DNA of 64,000 bases from Poronia punctata (Eukaryota; Ascomycota; Sordariomycetes; Xylariales; Xylariaceae). The stretch lies in NCBI GenBank assembly GCA_022579005.1, contig MU401498.1, positions 124,001-188,000 of the forward strand. The letters are read 5' to 3'. Below are positions 1-9,220 of this stretch, piece after piece (position 1 is the first letter of the stretch; each line of letters starts with the position of its first letter). The position numbers and the translations under genes were made by a program. A model generated the notes under the pieces. The model saw only the letters and a list, made by a program, of their open reading frames with translations. It did no database searches and was not told where the DNA came from.

Positions 1-1149
1 AAGTACTTACCTCCTGATTTCGATCTCCATTTAGCCAGGTTCCGCGGTGGAATTCTTATGATTAAGACCTGTTGTTTACGTGATCCGGCCACTTGGTGCA
101 CACTTGTAAAATGTGTGTCTGATGTCATGTATCGCGCCAACAGATGTCAGCCCGACAAGGAGGGTCTACCGGTATCTGGTTTCCTATCTCTACTTGCGGA
201 TTTCGATAGGGCAGCTCAGGCAATTACGAATCTATATTGTGATGGCGCGGCATACATTCCAATTGAACCTCATCCGGCTTTCGTCGGGCCGGACTTGCCT
301 CCGCCGGACAGATCGTGTCACTGGGCAGCATGGGTTCAGTATCGTGAATCTTGGGGGAGGTGGCACTTATTCTGGCCCTTCTACGAAGAACAACATGCTT
401 CGCTGATGTCAATCGCAGTTGAACATGGTATGTCCGTCTACATCAGAAATGAGATCAAAGTACGCGGACAAGAGGTCTTGAGAAAGGAGGGTCTCCCCCT
501 CCTAGGTCATTCCCTGATACTTGGCAGACTGAGCCACCATCGCGAACCGGCGGCGGCAGTATATCTGCTTCTCGCCAATGGAAGTGACCCCAACGAACTA
601 TTTAAAGGGGTTTCCATTTGGCAATGGTTTTTGTGGGTCAATGAACTTGTAAATGACATCGGTGGCTTCGGAACAGGGTCGGGGATTGAGCCGAGTTTGG
701 TTGAAGTAATGGAAAAATTGATACTAGCTGGCGCCAACCCGAATGCGTACCTGGCCTGGAGCCCGGGGGGCCCGGAATATCCGCAACCACGACGATATAG
801 GCCTGGACGCTGGGGCCTTAGATGGTTTCCACAGATGTACTCGAACTCGAGTTTCTGCACTGTCCTGCTCGCGCTTACTCGTTATGTTGTACGAGTAAAA
901 GAAGACCAGCCGCACGTCCTAGAGCAAGTACGGAGATTAATAAAGTTGCTCAAAGAACGTGGAGCCGTCGAGGAGGAAATCACGGATAAGCACTCCATTA
1001 AGACATTTTTAACGGAGATCAATGAGAAGATCGACCCGGGCCGAGTCGATGGAAGCGGCCGAAGCTATCGTCGAGAGGAGGCCAGGCCCCCGGGGACCGT
1101 GCTTCAGGCTTCAGCAAAGAAACGAGTGAGCCAACTTCAACAGCAATAA
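1..1149 (+). CDS. C-terminal part of a fungal NACHT/ankyrin-type protein (truncated by window edge)
   Basis: The reading frame is open from base 1, so the ATG at 58 is probably internal and the true start lies outside the window. About 382 codons are visible before TAA at 1147-1149. Two ankyrin-like stretches can be seen, one containing YLLLANGSDPN (about 547-600) and one containing LILAGANPNAY (about 718-750). The part before them, with FDLHLARFRG and LLADFDRAA, resembles the region that follows the NACHT ATPase domain in large fungal STAND proteins; this is recalled family knowledge, not an alignment. The end is charged and low-complexity. Such proteins are thought to act in self/non-self recognition and signalling in the cytoplasm, but no function can be assigned here because the ATPase part is missing. 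It could also be a stand-alone hypothetical ankyrin protein. Confidence 0.6.
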   Translation, partial: KYLPPDFDLHLARFRGGILMIKTCCLRDPATWCTLVKCVSDVMYRANRCQPDKEGLPVSGFLSLLADFDRAAQAITNLYCDGAAYIPIEPHPAFVGPDLPPPDRSCHWAAWVQYRESWGRWHLFWPFYEEQHASLMSIAVEHGMSVYIRNEIKVRGQEVLRKEGLPLLGHSLILGRLSHHREPAAAVYLLLANGSDPNELFKGVSIWQWFLWVNELVNDIGGFGTGSGIEPSLVEVMEKLILAGANPNAYLAWSPGGPEYPQPRRYRPGRWGLRWFPQMYSNSSFCTVLLALTRYVVRVKEDQPHVLEQVRRLIKLLKERGAVEEEITDKHSIKTFLTEINEKIDPGRVDGSGRSYRREEARPPGTVLQASAKKRVSQLQQQ

Positions 1150-1507
1150 TCGAGCCCGCCCCCATAGGAATATCAGAGGTGGTTGTCAGTAACGACTCGG
1201 TATAAAATACCCGGGCTACAAGGAATCCTGCAGCCGCGAGCAGGCTACAGATTGTATCGAAGAAATGAGCTTGGGCGCACTTGGAGTGAATCACTATTGA
1301 ACAGCTGGTAACAGGGGATAGGATGTTTCACGAGAGGCGCTGATCTATATTCTGCCGTACCGATAAACTGATGATGAAGCTTGCGAGCTTCTATCTGTCT
1401 AATTTTCAAGGTTGAAGACAATCTTCTTTTACTATGGGGAATGGCCAAGGTAAGCTGCCGGCAGCCAGGCTACGTAGCAAAAGTGACTTGCTAGACCTGG
1501 CTGGGTC

Positions 1508-2894
1508 TTAGCTTGCTGCCTCCTCGCTCGTATCGATCATTACTTTGATTACAAGATTGCCTTCCTGATCTTTGACTTTGCCTGCCATATCAAAAGCGAC
1601 TGGGATGCTCTCCAGTCCTCTAAACCGTTGAGTGACAAGCTTGCTGAGGTCCGGCATGTTTTGCAGTTCACCCGATAAAAGATCAATAGCCCTGGGATAC
1701 GAGTTCGCGTACCGAAAGACGCCCAGGAGATCTACCTCTTTCAATGACGCAGTCGAAATGGGCAGAGTCTGGATCGGTGTGCCCATGCCAATGATCATGA
1801 CCTTGCCGCCGGGTTTTGTGCACTAAAGGCGGTTAGTGACCACAATGGACCAAAATGGTACCTTCATTGAGTTGAAGAAACTTACGTATATAGCCATGTG
1901 CATGCACGACTCAACACCGGTGCACTCAAAAGTGACGTCGACCTCTCCAACCGTCCCTTCTGCTACCGCCACATTTTTCATTTTCTCCGTTACTTCCTGT
2001 GCATACGCCAGTTTATCCTCTACTGTCACCGGTCTCGCGAGCGGGACCGTGAAGGCCGCATCGGCGAAACCATTCTCAACAGCAAATTGAACGCGCTCCG
2101 GCAAGATATCAGCGATGAGAACCGTCTTCGCGCCGTGAACCTTGGCGGCGGCGGCACACAAAAGGCCCACAGCACCAGCACCGAGAACCAAGACGCTAGC
2201 TCCATCTACATTCTGCACACCCGAGCGTTGATGAGCGTGTAAAGCGACGGAGAGGGGCTCGGCAAGTGCGCCGAGCTCGAGCGACATGCCCTCGGGCAAC
2301 TTGTGACACCAGCGCGCCGGATGGTTGATGCGCGTCTGCAGCGTGCCCTGCGCATGTGGTACGCTCTTGGCCGAGCTGCGGAATCGCATCCCTTTGCAGA
2401 TGTTGTATCGGCCTGATTTACAGAACTCGCATGTCTCCGTTTCGCACGGCTGGCCCACCTCGAGCGCGATGCGGTCACCCGGCGCTAAATCGGTCACGGC
2501 CGATCCTACGGCCGTCACAACACCGGCGGATTCATGGCCTAGGGTGAGCGGCTCGACCACTTGGATGTTGCCGTTGCGGAAGTGGTTGTAGTAGTGCAGA
2601 TCGGAGCCGCAGAGTCCGGTGGCTGATACGGCGATTTGCACCTCTGTTGGCGATGGGGCTGGGAGGTCCCGTTGTTCCTGGTGGGTTCGCGTGGGGGTCA
2701 GGTTTAGGGTAGCTTAGCTTGGTTGGTGTGGCGGGGTAGGAGGTTTTGGATTTGGGGTGTGAGGGGTTTGGTCAGGTCATGTCACAAGAGAGGTGTGAAC
2801 TCATTTCGGGGAAAGGGAGCAAAATAAAACATACCACGCGGAGATCCTTTGCCCCGTAAAGTACAGAGGCTTGCACTGTTGTGCTATTACTCAT
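1508..2894 (-). CDS. Zinc-dependent polyol dehydrogenase (xylitol/sorbitol dehydrogenase type)
   Basis: Medium-chain zinc alcohol dehydrogenase that oxidises a polyol to a ketose with NAD, as in fungal pentose and sorbitol catabolism. Exons are 2894-2835, 2677-1886 and 1822-1508, all in phase 0, giving 388 residues, the usual family length. Exon 1 encodes MSNSTTVQASVLYGAKDLRV and is followed by a GTATGT donor; the CAG at 2680-2678 opens exon 2 in frame with EQRDLPAPSPTEVQIAV. The second intron (1823-1885, GTAAGT to CTTTAG) restores CTKPGGKVMIIGMG. Visible motifs are the catalytic-zinc Cys in GLCGSDLHYY, GHE, the four-cysteine structural zinc lobe (CETETCEFCKSGRYNIC), and the nucleotide-binding GAGAVGLL. 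The exact substrate (xylitol, sorbitol or L-arabinitol) cannot be told from motifs alone. No other sugar genes adjoin it. Confidence 0.9.
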
Positions 2895-3049
2895 GATTAA
2901 AAGTTTCGTACGATTCGCCAGGCTTTGGGGAATATCTGGGTTCACTGGTTCAGGGGTTCGCTGGTTTTGGAACAGAGGGGTGAGGGGAATGTTGTTGAAG
3001 TCTGGGGTAGGGATTCCGGCATTGTTAATCAAGAGTACCTACCATTAGC

Positions 3050-3480
3050 TAAACAGAAGGAGGGGGGGAATATATAAGGCCAGTTGGTAAAGAATATTGT
3101 CAAGCCAAGCAGTCTCCGATATTAGAAAGTCTCCCACTTATATAAACACCAATAAATTTAGAGCCTATGCTTTGCTAGCTAATTTTAAAGCCGCAATAGT
3201 ATAGAACGGAAAAGCTAATATAATAGCTATACTATTATATGTTTAAAAAAGACAAGGCTATTAATACCCGTTAGAATGAACAATTGTCAATATATATATG
3301 CTTATTTAGAACACTATTAAGGAAAAACGACGCCGTTGATCCCTTCTAGAATAAACGGTATATTAATACTTATCCGCAGCATTATATCTTCTCCCCTCTT
3401 TCTAACCGTCTTGGTTCTTTTTTTTATCCGTCTCTCGTTCTATTTACTCATCTTCTTTACCTAGGACATAATAACTTTCC
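3050..3480. other. AT-rich intergenic patch
   Basis: Between the dehydrogenase start and the decayed gene, the DNA becomes locally AT-rich (about 3120-3380), with many TA steps and no open frame. It may be an old RIP-affected remnant. No repeat boundary or motif could be assigned. Confidence 0.4.
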
Positions 3481-3487
3481 AGCCCCT

Positions 3488-4389
3488 TTAGCAGCTGTGG
3501 ATACATAACCCGTGCTCTATAGCTTCATCAAGTAAAAAGCGCGAGAGGAGAGGCCTATCTAGGTCTGCTGTCCCTTGCCGGGTATCCTCTAAATCCATTT
3601 CAATAATCTCTGCCGGTTGCACTTCTTGGTCCGGATCTCGTTTAAACACCACTTTCAGCACATCCGCGGCTGCAAAGGCCCGAGCGACACGCTGCAATTC
3701 CCATTGCAGCTTTAGAAGCTGCCAAGAAGGGACAGAGACCACCTTCGGATCCGTGTTATTTAGTATTCCGTCCTCGCTATGTAGATTCTAGAGGGTGTAG
3801 GACCGGGTTCGTACCCCTACTTGGCTCCCGATGAATGAGGTCATCTGTGTCTGTAGGCTCTCGGCGGTACGATAGTGAGGGGCATGCCGGCAAAAACTAG
3901 GCAATTCGAGGACTAGACCGCTGTGGTCCATGGTGCTTGAAGACCGTTCCTCCGTTCCTCGGGCTTGTTCTACCCTGCATCCCTATTATATAACTGTTAG
4001 CAACTTGTTTTCCAACCTTTTGGCTCAACTTATAGCATACATGCTTCGACCACTTCTCGGGCTAATCGACCGGGATGGTAACACAAGTATTGGTCAAGGA
4101 CTTCGCGTGTATGATCCTTAAAAAGATCTACACAGCGGCGCCACCGAACTTCGTCTATGATATGGACCGACCCGATAGCGGCGATGAGGTCTTGTTGTTA
4201 GCCAGCTACTCTCTGGAGGGCGGCCAGTGTCTTTAGCCCCGTGATCTGAGTCGCTAATTCGGTGGCGCGATCTACGAGCCGCTGCTTTACGGCCTCCCTG
4301 TCGGCATTAAAGGTCCAGCCGGTCTCGTTGGTAACGTCACTGCCGTCGGTAACCTCCAGGCTTGCGGCCCTTTTCTTGCCGGTCGACAT
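3488..4389 (-). pseudogene. Decayed protein gene with two in-frame stops
   Basis: Reading the minus strand from ATG at 4389, the frame starts MSTGKKRAASLEVTDGS and runs to TAA at 4200-4198. The same frame stays open past that stop, with DLIAAIGSVHIIDEVRWRRC, to about 4036. After a plausible intron (GTATGC donor, ATAATAG acceptor near 3980) a second frame runs through VLELPSFCRHAPHYRTAES, is broken by TAG at 3790-3788, and continues through VVSVPSWQLLKLQWELQRV to TAA at 3490-3488. Both stops can be explained by one C-to-T change (CAA to TAA, CAG to TAG), the direction of RIP. The charged, amphipathic composition looks like genuine protein. I do not recognise the family. It could instead be two short unrelated frames, but the open frame on both sides of each stop argues for one broken gene. 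Confidence 0.55.
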
Positions 4390-5295
4390 TCTAATTCGAT
4401 GCAATGTGTTGTTTGCACAGCAGTACGTTCGTTCACGTTTTCTTGGGGAGAGAAAATGACTTATGTATCAGGGTTCGAGTCCTAGAACTCGAAGTAGAAG
4501 GTGATCGGCTGGTGATATTATGCCATGAACAGGTAGAAACAGAAAGTTTCAGCGCACCTAGGTTGATATATATATCAAGTGGCCACAGTACTTACTTACC
4601 TACCTAGGTTATGTAGGTAGGTAGCTTTCCATCTCATGACGTAGTATAACGCTACATTTACTGATTGAACCTGCCTCGAAAATCAAGTTTTGCAAGCAAT
4701 CTATACGTTACAATGGCAGGCATTAAAGCTTTGACGTAGTAGAACTCTGTAAGGATACGAGGAAAGTACCGCAAGGATAAGTAAAGCCACAAGGGCTACT
4801 ACGGACATTGGTCAGACATTGGTATAGCTGAACCCTGTCTACAAGGTAAAGTAGCTATGCAAGAGGTACATAACTATTGGCTTCAGTATAGCGCGACATT
4901 TTCGGGTTTGAAACTATAACAGGCGCCGGACCCTTTTCCATCTCAGAGACGGAGTCTTATTGTATTGCGCACATAAAGTACCTATCGCCTACACTAGAGA
5001 TTGGCCTGGCCCCCCCTTGTGGGTTAACGACGCCTAGTCCTATACCGTAACAAACGCCAATGTAAGGGGAAGGTGTTAGAACTTCAACAATGGGCTCCTT
5101 ACGGTAAATGTTGTTCGGAGTGCAGTGGTTTGCAAAATACTGGCGCGATCAGGTTAGGAGGATGGGTCTCAAAAGATACCGGGCAGACAGTAAAATTGGT
5201 TTAATCCCGAAAGCTACCTAGACCTATACAGACCCAAAAAACAAGAGGATGTAATAAGAGATAATAACTCGAAGGATCGAATCATCCTCCCTTCC
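4390..5295. other. Intergenic region
   Basis: About 0.9 kb with no supported gene. It contains a small inverted patch at 4590-4623 (TACCTACCTAGG next to GTAGGTAGGTAG). A TTCGAGTCC stretch near 4474 resembles a tRNA T-loop but has no pairing arms. Confidence 0.5.
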
Positions 5296-6821
5296 TTACA
5301 ACATTCGAGACCCATGTGTCTTTAGCCCCATAATCTCCTCCATCCATGGATATACAGACATGTTTGCGCTCGGATAACCCATGTGCAGAGCATTGGTAAA
5401 GAATCTCGCTTCTTTCGGACGGCCATATTCAAATAAGAGCATCGAGTCTTCGATAGGCATCAAACCGTCGAGGGTGCCCTATATATTAGAAGCGTTAAAT
5501 CAGTAGGAATCCGAAGGTAATTATGTCTGGCGACGAAAGTAGATTGATAAGATCTAAATGAGCCGTAATACGATAAAATACCACTATAACTCACATTCAC
5601 CAGGAGCAGCCGTGTCGAAGGCTTTTCCACAATCCCAGTCTCCACAAGAGAGAACATCTTCTGGGCTACGGCTAGGTATTCCTTCGTATTTGTAAACCCG
5701 TGCTTCATAGCAAGGGCAGGGAGCAACTCAAAGGGGTACTCGTGCCCTTCTGCCTTCTCGAGCCAGTCGGAATGGAAAAAGTGATGGATGCCGGCGCCCT
5801 GGGCCACGACCCCGACCAGTCGGTCAGCATGAGTATGGGCGATGCGAGAAGCGTAGTAGCCGCCAGCGCTCAGGCCCCAGCACATGACGTTGCGCATGTC
5901 GAATCTGCCGTAGCCTTCCATCCAGTCGAACAGCGAATCCCACAGCCTGTCTGGCGACGTGGGGTCGGCTGGGTCGGCTGGGCAGTCGGCGGTGCCGGGG
6001 ATTTCGACAACGATGGTAGCCCAGTTGCGCGCCAAGAACTCGTGCAACCGACCGGAGTTGTCGGGGCGATAACCGTCCAGGCCTGTGAACAACAGGACAG
6101 TGGGGAAGGTTGCGTTGCCGTCGTCGTTGGGCAGACGTACGTACGCCGGTAAAACCTCGCGGTCGCGGCCGTCCCGATGTGTGTGAGGTACCTCGACCTC
6201 ATGAACAGGGTGCTCCCATAGGCTCGCACCTTTCAAGTAGACGCGCTTCTGCATAGTCCAGGCACCCCACTTCGCCTCACAGTTGATTTGAGGGAATGAA
6301 GTGATGTATGGGAAGCGTGCGATACGCAAAACACATGCCGAGCGCAGGTACATCTCACTCGCCTTCTCTAAATCCCCAGCCGCGAAAAGCTTCTCTCCTT
6401 CTATCTCGAGGGCCTTGGCTGCGCTGTAGAAGGACAGGGTATAGTCGGCACTGCCCCCTTCGACTTTCCGTGTAATCATATCCTCGAATATGGGCTCAAA
6501 GTCCTCGTATTTCCCGTCGTGGAAAGGATAGACAGATTTCAGACATGGAAACTTCCATTTTGTTGTCCAGAGGGCTTCGAGTCCATCGTGATGTGGCACT
6601 ACATGTAGAGATGAGTATGAAACAGTCTTGGCTTTCTCCGTTTCACGGTAACATGCATCACGTTGATCGGAAAGGTGGGTAGAGGAGCTCGGAAATAACT
6701 TACTGCGACGCTCAAATGATTCTGTACCCATCAGCCACACATTGGGTGGTGGACGGGTCGAAGAGTCGGCTACTGTGGAAGTGCCAACATCGGCCGTCGA
6801 ACGCGGTGTTACAATAGTCAT
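5296..6821 (-). CDS. Ayg1-like alpha/beta hydrolase (polyketide chain-shortening type)
   Basis: Serine hydrolase of the family of Aspergillus Ayg1, which shortens a heptaketide naphthopyrone to a pentaketide in DHN-melanin synthesis. Exons 6821-6704, 6598-5595 and 5478-5296 give 434 residues. The first intron (GTAAGT to TGTAG) splits an ATG codon and yields FERRMPHHDGLEALW, which removes an otherwise odd N-terminal insertion. The second (GTGAGT to ATATAG) joins LLLVN to GTLDGLMPIEDS. Family landmarks seen are KWKFPCLKSVYPFHDG, TGLDGYRPDNS, EIPGTADCPADPADP and WGLSAGGYY. The likely triad is Ser283, Asp378 and His406 (LHMGYP). There is no polyketide synthase within the window, so a melanin role is not supported by neighbours; it may act on another polyketide or be an orphan paralogue. 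Confidence 0.88.
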
Positions 6822-7794
6822 GATGTTAAAACGTGTCTCGCGTGCTTGGGATGATGGCTCGGTAGTGCTAGATTTATCGATGCGAACGGTAGACCGCTCG
6901 CTGCTTTTGATGAAATGAAGAAAGAAAGTCGTGTACCCCGAGGGCCTTTTAGGTTATGTGCTCCCCTGTTATCCGTACCTACTGAAGCATGCAACTACCT
7001 ACATCAAGGGTGTAAAGGGAAGTCGAAGAAATAGAGTTTTGAGCAGGAGTGACCGACATATCGAGTAAAAGGTGTTCCTAGCTTGTTTGGAGCAGGAGTG
7101 ACCGACCTACCGAGTAAAAAGTGTTCCTAGCTTGCATCGCGCCTACTTGCAGATCGGCCACCGACGTGTCCATCATGTGTTAAGGTAAGGTAGGTACCTC
7201 TATTTGCCCGGGCAAGATACCTAATCGGATGTTCTTTGTGGTTGCCCCCCGGATGGCGTCCTCGCTGGCCTTCCGGTTGGTTAGGGAAATGGGATCGGTC
7301 TTCGTCTGCGCATAATTCAAGCTTAGTGGCGTCACAACTTGCATCCTTTGACGCTCGTCGATGCCCGTCGATAGGTACCTGGGATACCGTGGTGTGTCTG
7401 TACTGTGAATGAATCAAATTACACTGGGTTCATTGATGATCGTAGACAGTCGCAATTGCCCTACTCGCATATGCCGGGAAGAACATTGACGTTTGCGTTG
7501 CCTCGACGCGAACCACCTGCATCTATTCAAACTCTATCATGTATGTGTATATGCTGTTTCTATGCGCCTACCGATTTCCCCTAACGCCAGGGCCCCTTGT
7601 GTACGCCTCTGAATTAGGTGGCGCTCAACCGACCACGTCAGCCTCGGCCAACATCGGGATTATTAGTACTGGGTGTTACCTAGCTCTCTGCAAGTCGAGC
7701 TCTTCCGTTCAGGGAAGTCCCCCATAACCTGACCCGAGAAGAATTGTAAATAAAAGTCATGCGGGAGAATATGGATTCTCTCTGCGGCGGCCCA
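6822..7794. other. Intergenic region between two minus-strand genes
   Basis: Nearly 1 kb holding the Ayg1-like gene promoter and the downstream region of the acetyltransferase gene. A 49-bp tandem duplication lies at 7041-7134. I see no gene; short frames here lack splice context or protein motifs. Confidence 0.5.
7041..7134. repeat. 49-bp tandem duplication
   Basis: The unit beginning GAGCAGGAGTGACCGAC at 7041 is repeated at 7090, with a few substitutions, through the shared GTGTTCCTAGCTTG. It lies about 220 bases upstream of the Ayg1-like start codon, so it may sit in its promoter. Confidence 0.9.
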
Positions 7795-8412
7795 TCACTT
7801 CTTGGTCTCGTAGTAATGGGCCATTTCTAGGCCCGCGCGCCTGAAGCCACACTTGACGTAGAAGCCCTCATTGGCGTCACTGCAATCCAGAATGGCCTTA
7901 TAGCAGCCAACCTTTTCAGCTATAAAATCGAGGGCTTGGATAAGCCGAAGTCCGAGCTTCTTGCCTTGTTGGTCTTTCGAGACTGCTATGTCTTCGATGT
8001 GTCCGACGAGGCCGAGGTTGTGGATACTGAAAAAAGACAAGACGGTTAGCAAGGCCGAACTACGCGCTTTCGCTTGTTCGATCTCTCCCTTGAATCTACC
8101 AGCGGTCTGGGTCTATGGGTCTTACAATTTTCGCTCTACCAAGAGATTACCCGTGCCAACAACCTTCCCAGTGTTCGTGTCCTCAATCACAAGCACGTAA
8201 TAAGTGTCTTGTGACAACATCCAATTGAATCGTTCGTTGAAAGCTTCCTTGCTGATTTCACCAACCGTGGTTAGAACTCGCAAGCAGTCTAAGAAGCCGG
8301 CATCGTAGTCGGATTGACGTAGGGACCGGGCGATGTAGCCTTCGGGGAGCGCAGCGGCGACGGAGGGCGAAACAAGGTTGGACGAGAACAGGCCTTGTTC
8401 GGCCATATTCAT
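7795..8412 (-). CDS. GNA1: Glucosamine-6-phosphate N-acetyltransferase
   Basis: GNAT-fold enzyme that acetylates glucosamine 6-phosphate with acetyl-CoA, an essential step towards UDP-GlcNAc for chitin and glycans. Exons 8412-8126 and 8026-7795 give 172 residues. The intron (GTAAGA to TTTTTTCAG, 99 bases) joins ERK to FIHNLGLVGHIEDIAV, the conserved motif A entry. The acetyl-CoA loop follows as QQGKKLGLRLI, and the C-terminus has DCSDANEGFYVKCGF, as in yeast Gna1. I chose the ATG at 8412 (MNMAEQ); the ATG at 8406 is equally possible. The frame is open further upstream but that part looks like leader sequence, rich in Arg and Ser with no family match. Confidence 0.93.
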
Positions 8413-8848
8413 GATTGAGCGGGCGAGAGCGGAAGCGGGACGTTTGCCTGGTCGCCTCGACCAACAGGACACGGGTTTTCTTCTGTTCTTCGGTCCGTGG
8501 ACCGTACTCGTAGGTAGAGGTATCGGTATCCAATACCCAAAGTCAAAAGCAAACAAAAGACCCGAGGTCGGAGCCCAACTGGCGAAAGTGCGTGACTGGG
8601 GTGAAAAAGGTAGGTATATCAGGCTGGTGGAATGACTGTGAAGGAGTCGGGTGACAACAAAAATTAGCGAGCGAAAAGTGAAGCGAGTGTTTTCTTTATG
8701 TCTGAAAGGACGAAACACTTTTGACAAGATAGGGGGTCGGGTATGGGGAGATGATAGATCTGACGTCGGTCAATATGGTGGGATAATTTGTACATCTTCT
8801 AAGGACTGTACCTACTGTACCTGCGATGCTGTGGTGGTTTTTACACCC
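8413..8848. other. Upstream region of the GNA1 gene
   Basis: About 430 bases with no separate gene. It should hold the promoter and 5' leader of the acetyltransferase gene. It ends at the 8-bp target duplication of the mobile structure. Confidence 0.5.
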
Positions 8849-8856
8849 AAAAAGTA

Positions 8857-8912
8857 TAGCCCACCTACGTCTACCTTGAAAAATTCCTACATCTAAGGAG
8901 TTCCCTACTTAG
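8857..8912 (+). repeat. Left terminal inverted repeat
   Basis: Fifty-six bases whose reverse complement matches 17682-17738 with a one-base gap and a few substitutions. At least one difference (CAAGG versus TAAGG) is of the C-to-T type. Confidence 0.88.
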
Positions 8913-9007
8913 ATCTAAATACTCAACGCTAGCATGCAGATCGCAACGCAGCATCTCTTGCCCGAGTATTTTATAGAAAAATGACTTAATATGCAAGGAC
9001 TGCTAGG

Positions 9008-9118
9008 TATACCTACCTACTTACCTACCTACCTACCTACTTACTTACCTACCTATCTAAGTACCTACTTACCTACTTACCTACCTACCTACCTACCTAC
9101 CTACTTACCTACCTACTA
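9008..9118. repeat. ACCT/ACTT tetranucleotide array (left)
   Basis: About 110 bases made of TACCTACC and TACTTACC units with little interruption. It stops abruptly at the AT-rich core and resumes, in the same orientation, on the other side near 17516. Confidence 0.9.
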
Positions 9119-9146
9119 TACCAGGAGATTGAAGGAATTTATAATG

Positions 9147-9220
9147 GTTGTGAGCGTTGTAAAATAGTAATAAGCGTTGTAAATTCTATAGCTGTTGTAA
9201 ATTTAACAACGGTTGTAAAT
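9147..9220 (+). repeat. Subterminal GTTGTAAAT repeats, left end of first AT block
   Basis: The core GTTGT recurs at 9147, 9156, 9176, 9194 and 9212, mostly 18-20 bases apart and mostly followed by AAAT. The same words recur at the right end of the block, which ties the two ends to one element. Confidence 0.7.

Noticed and set aside
4470..4490. tRNA T-loop-like GGTTCGAGTCC
   Set aside because: The arms do not pair and no cloverleaf can be built around it.
5700..6152. 150-codon plus-strand frame
   Set aside because: Shadow of the Ayg1-like hydrolase on the opposite strand.
9008..9118. Regularly spaced short repeats that could suggest a CRISPR array
   Set aside because: It is a simple tetranucleotide microsatellite without spacers, in a fungal genome.
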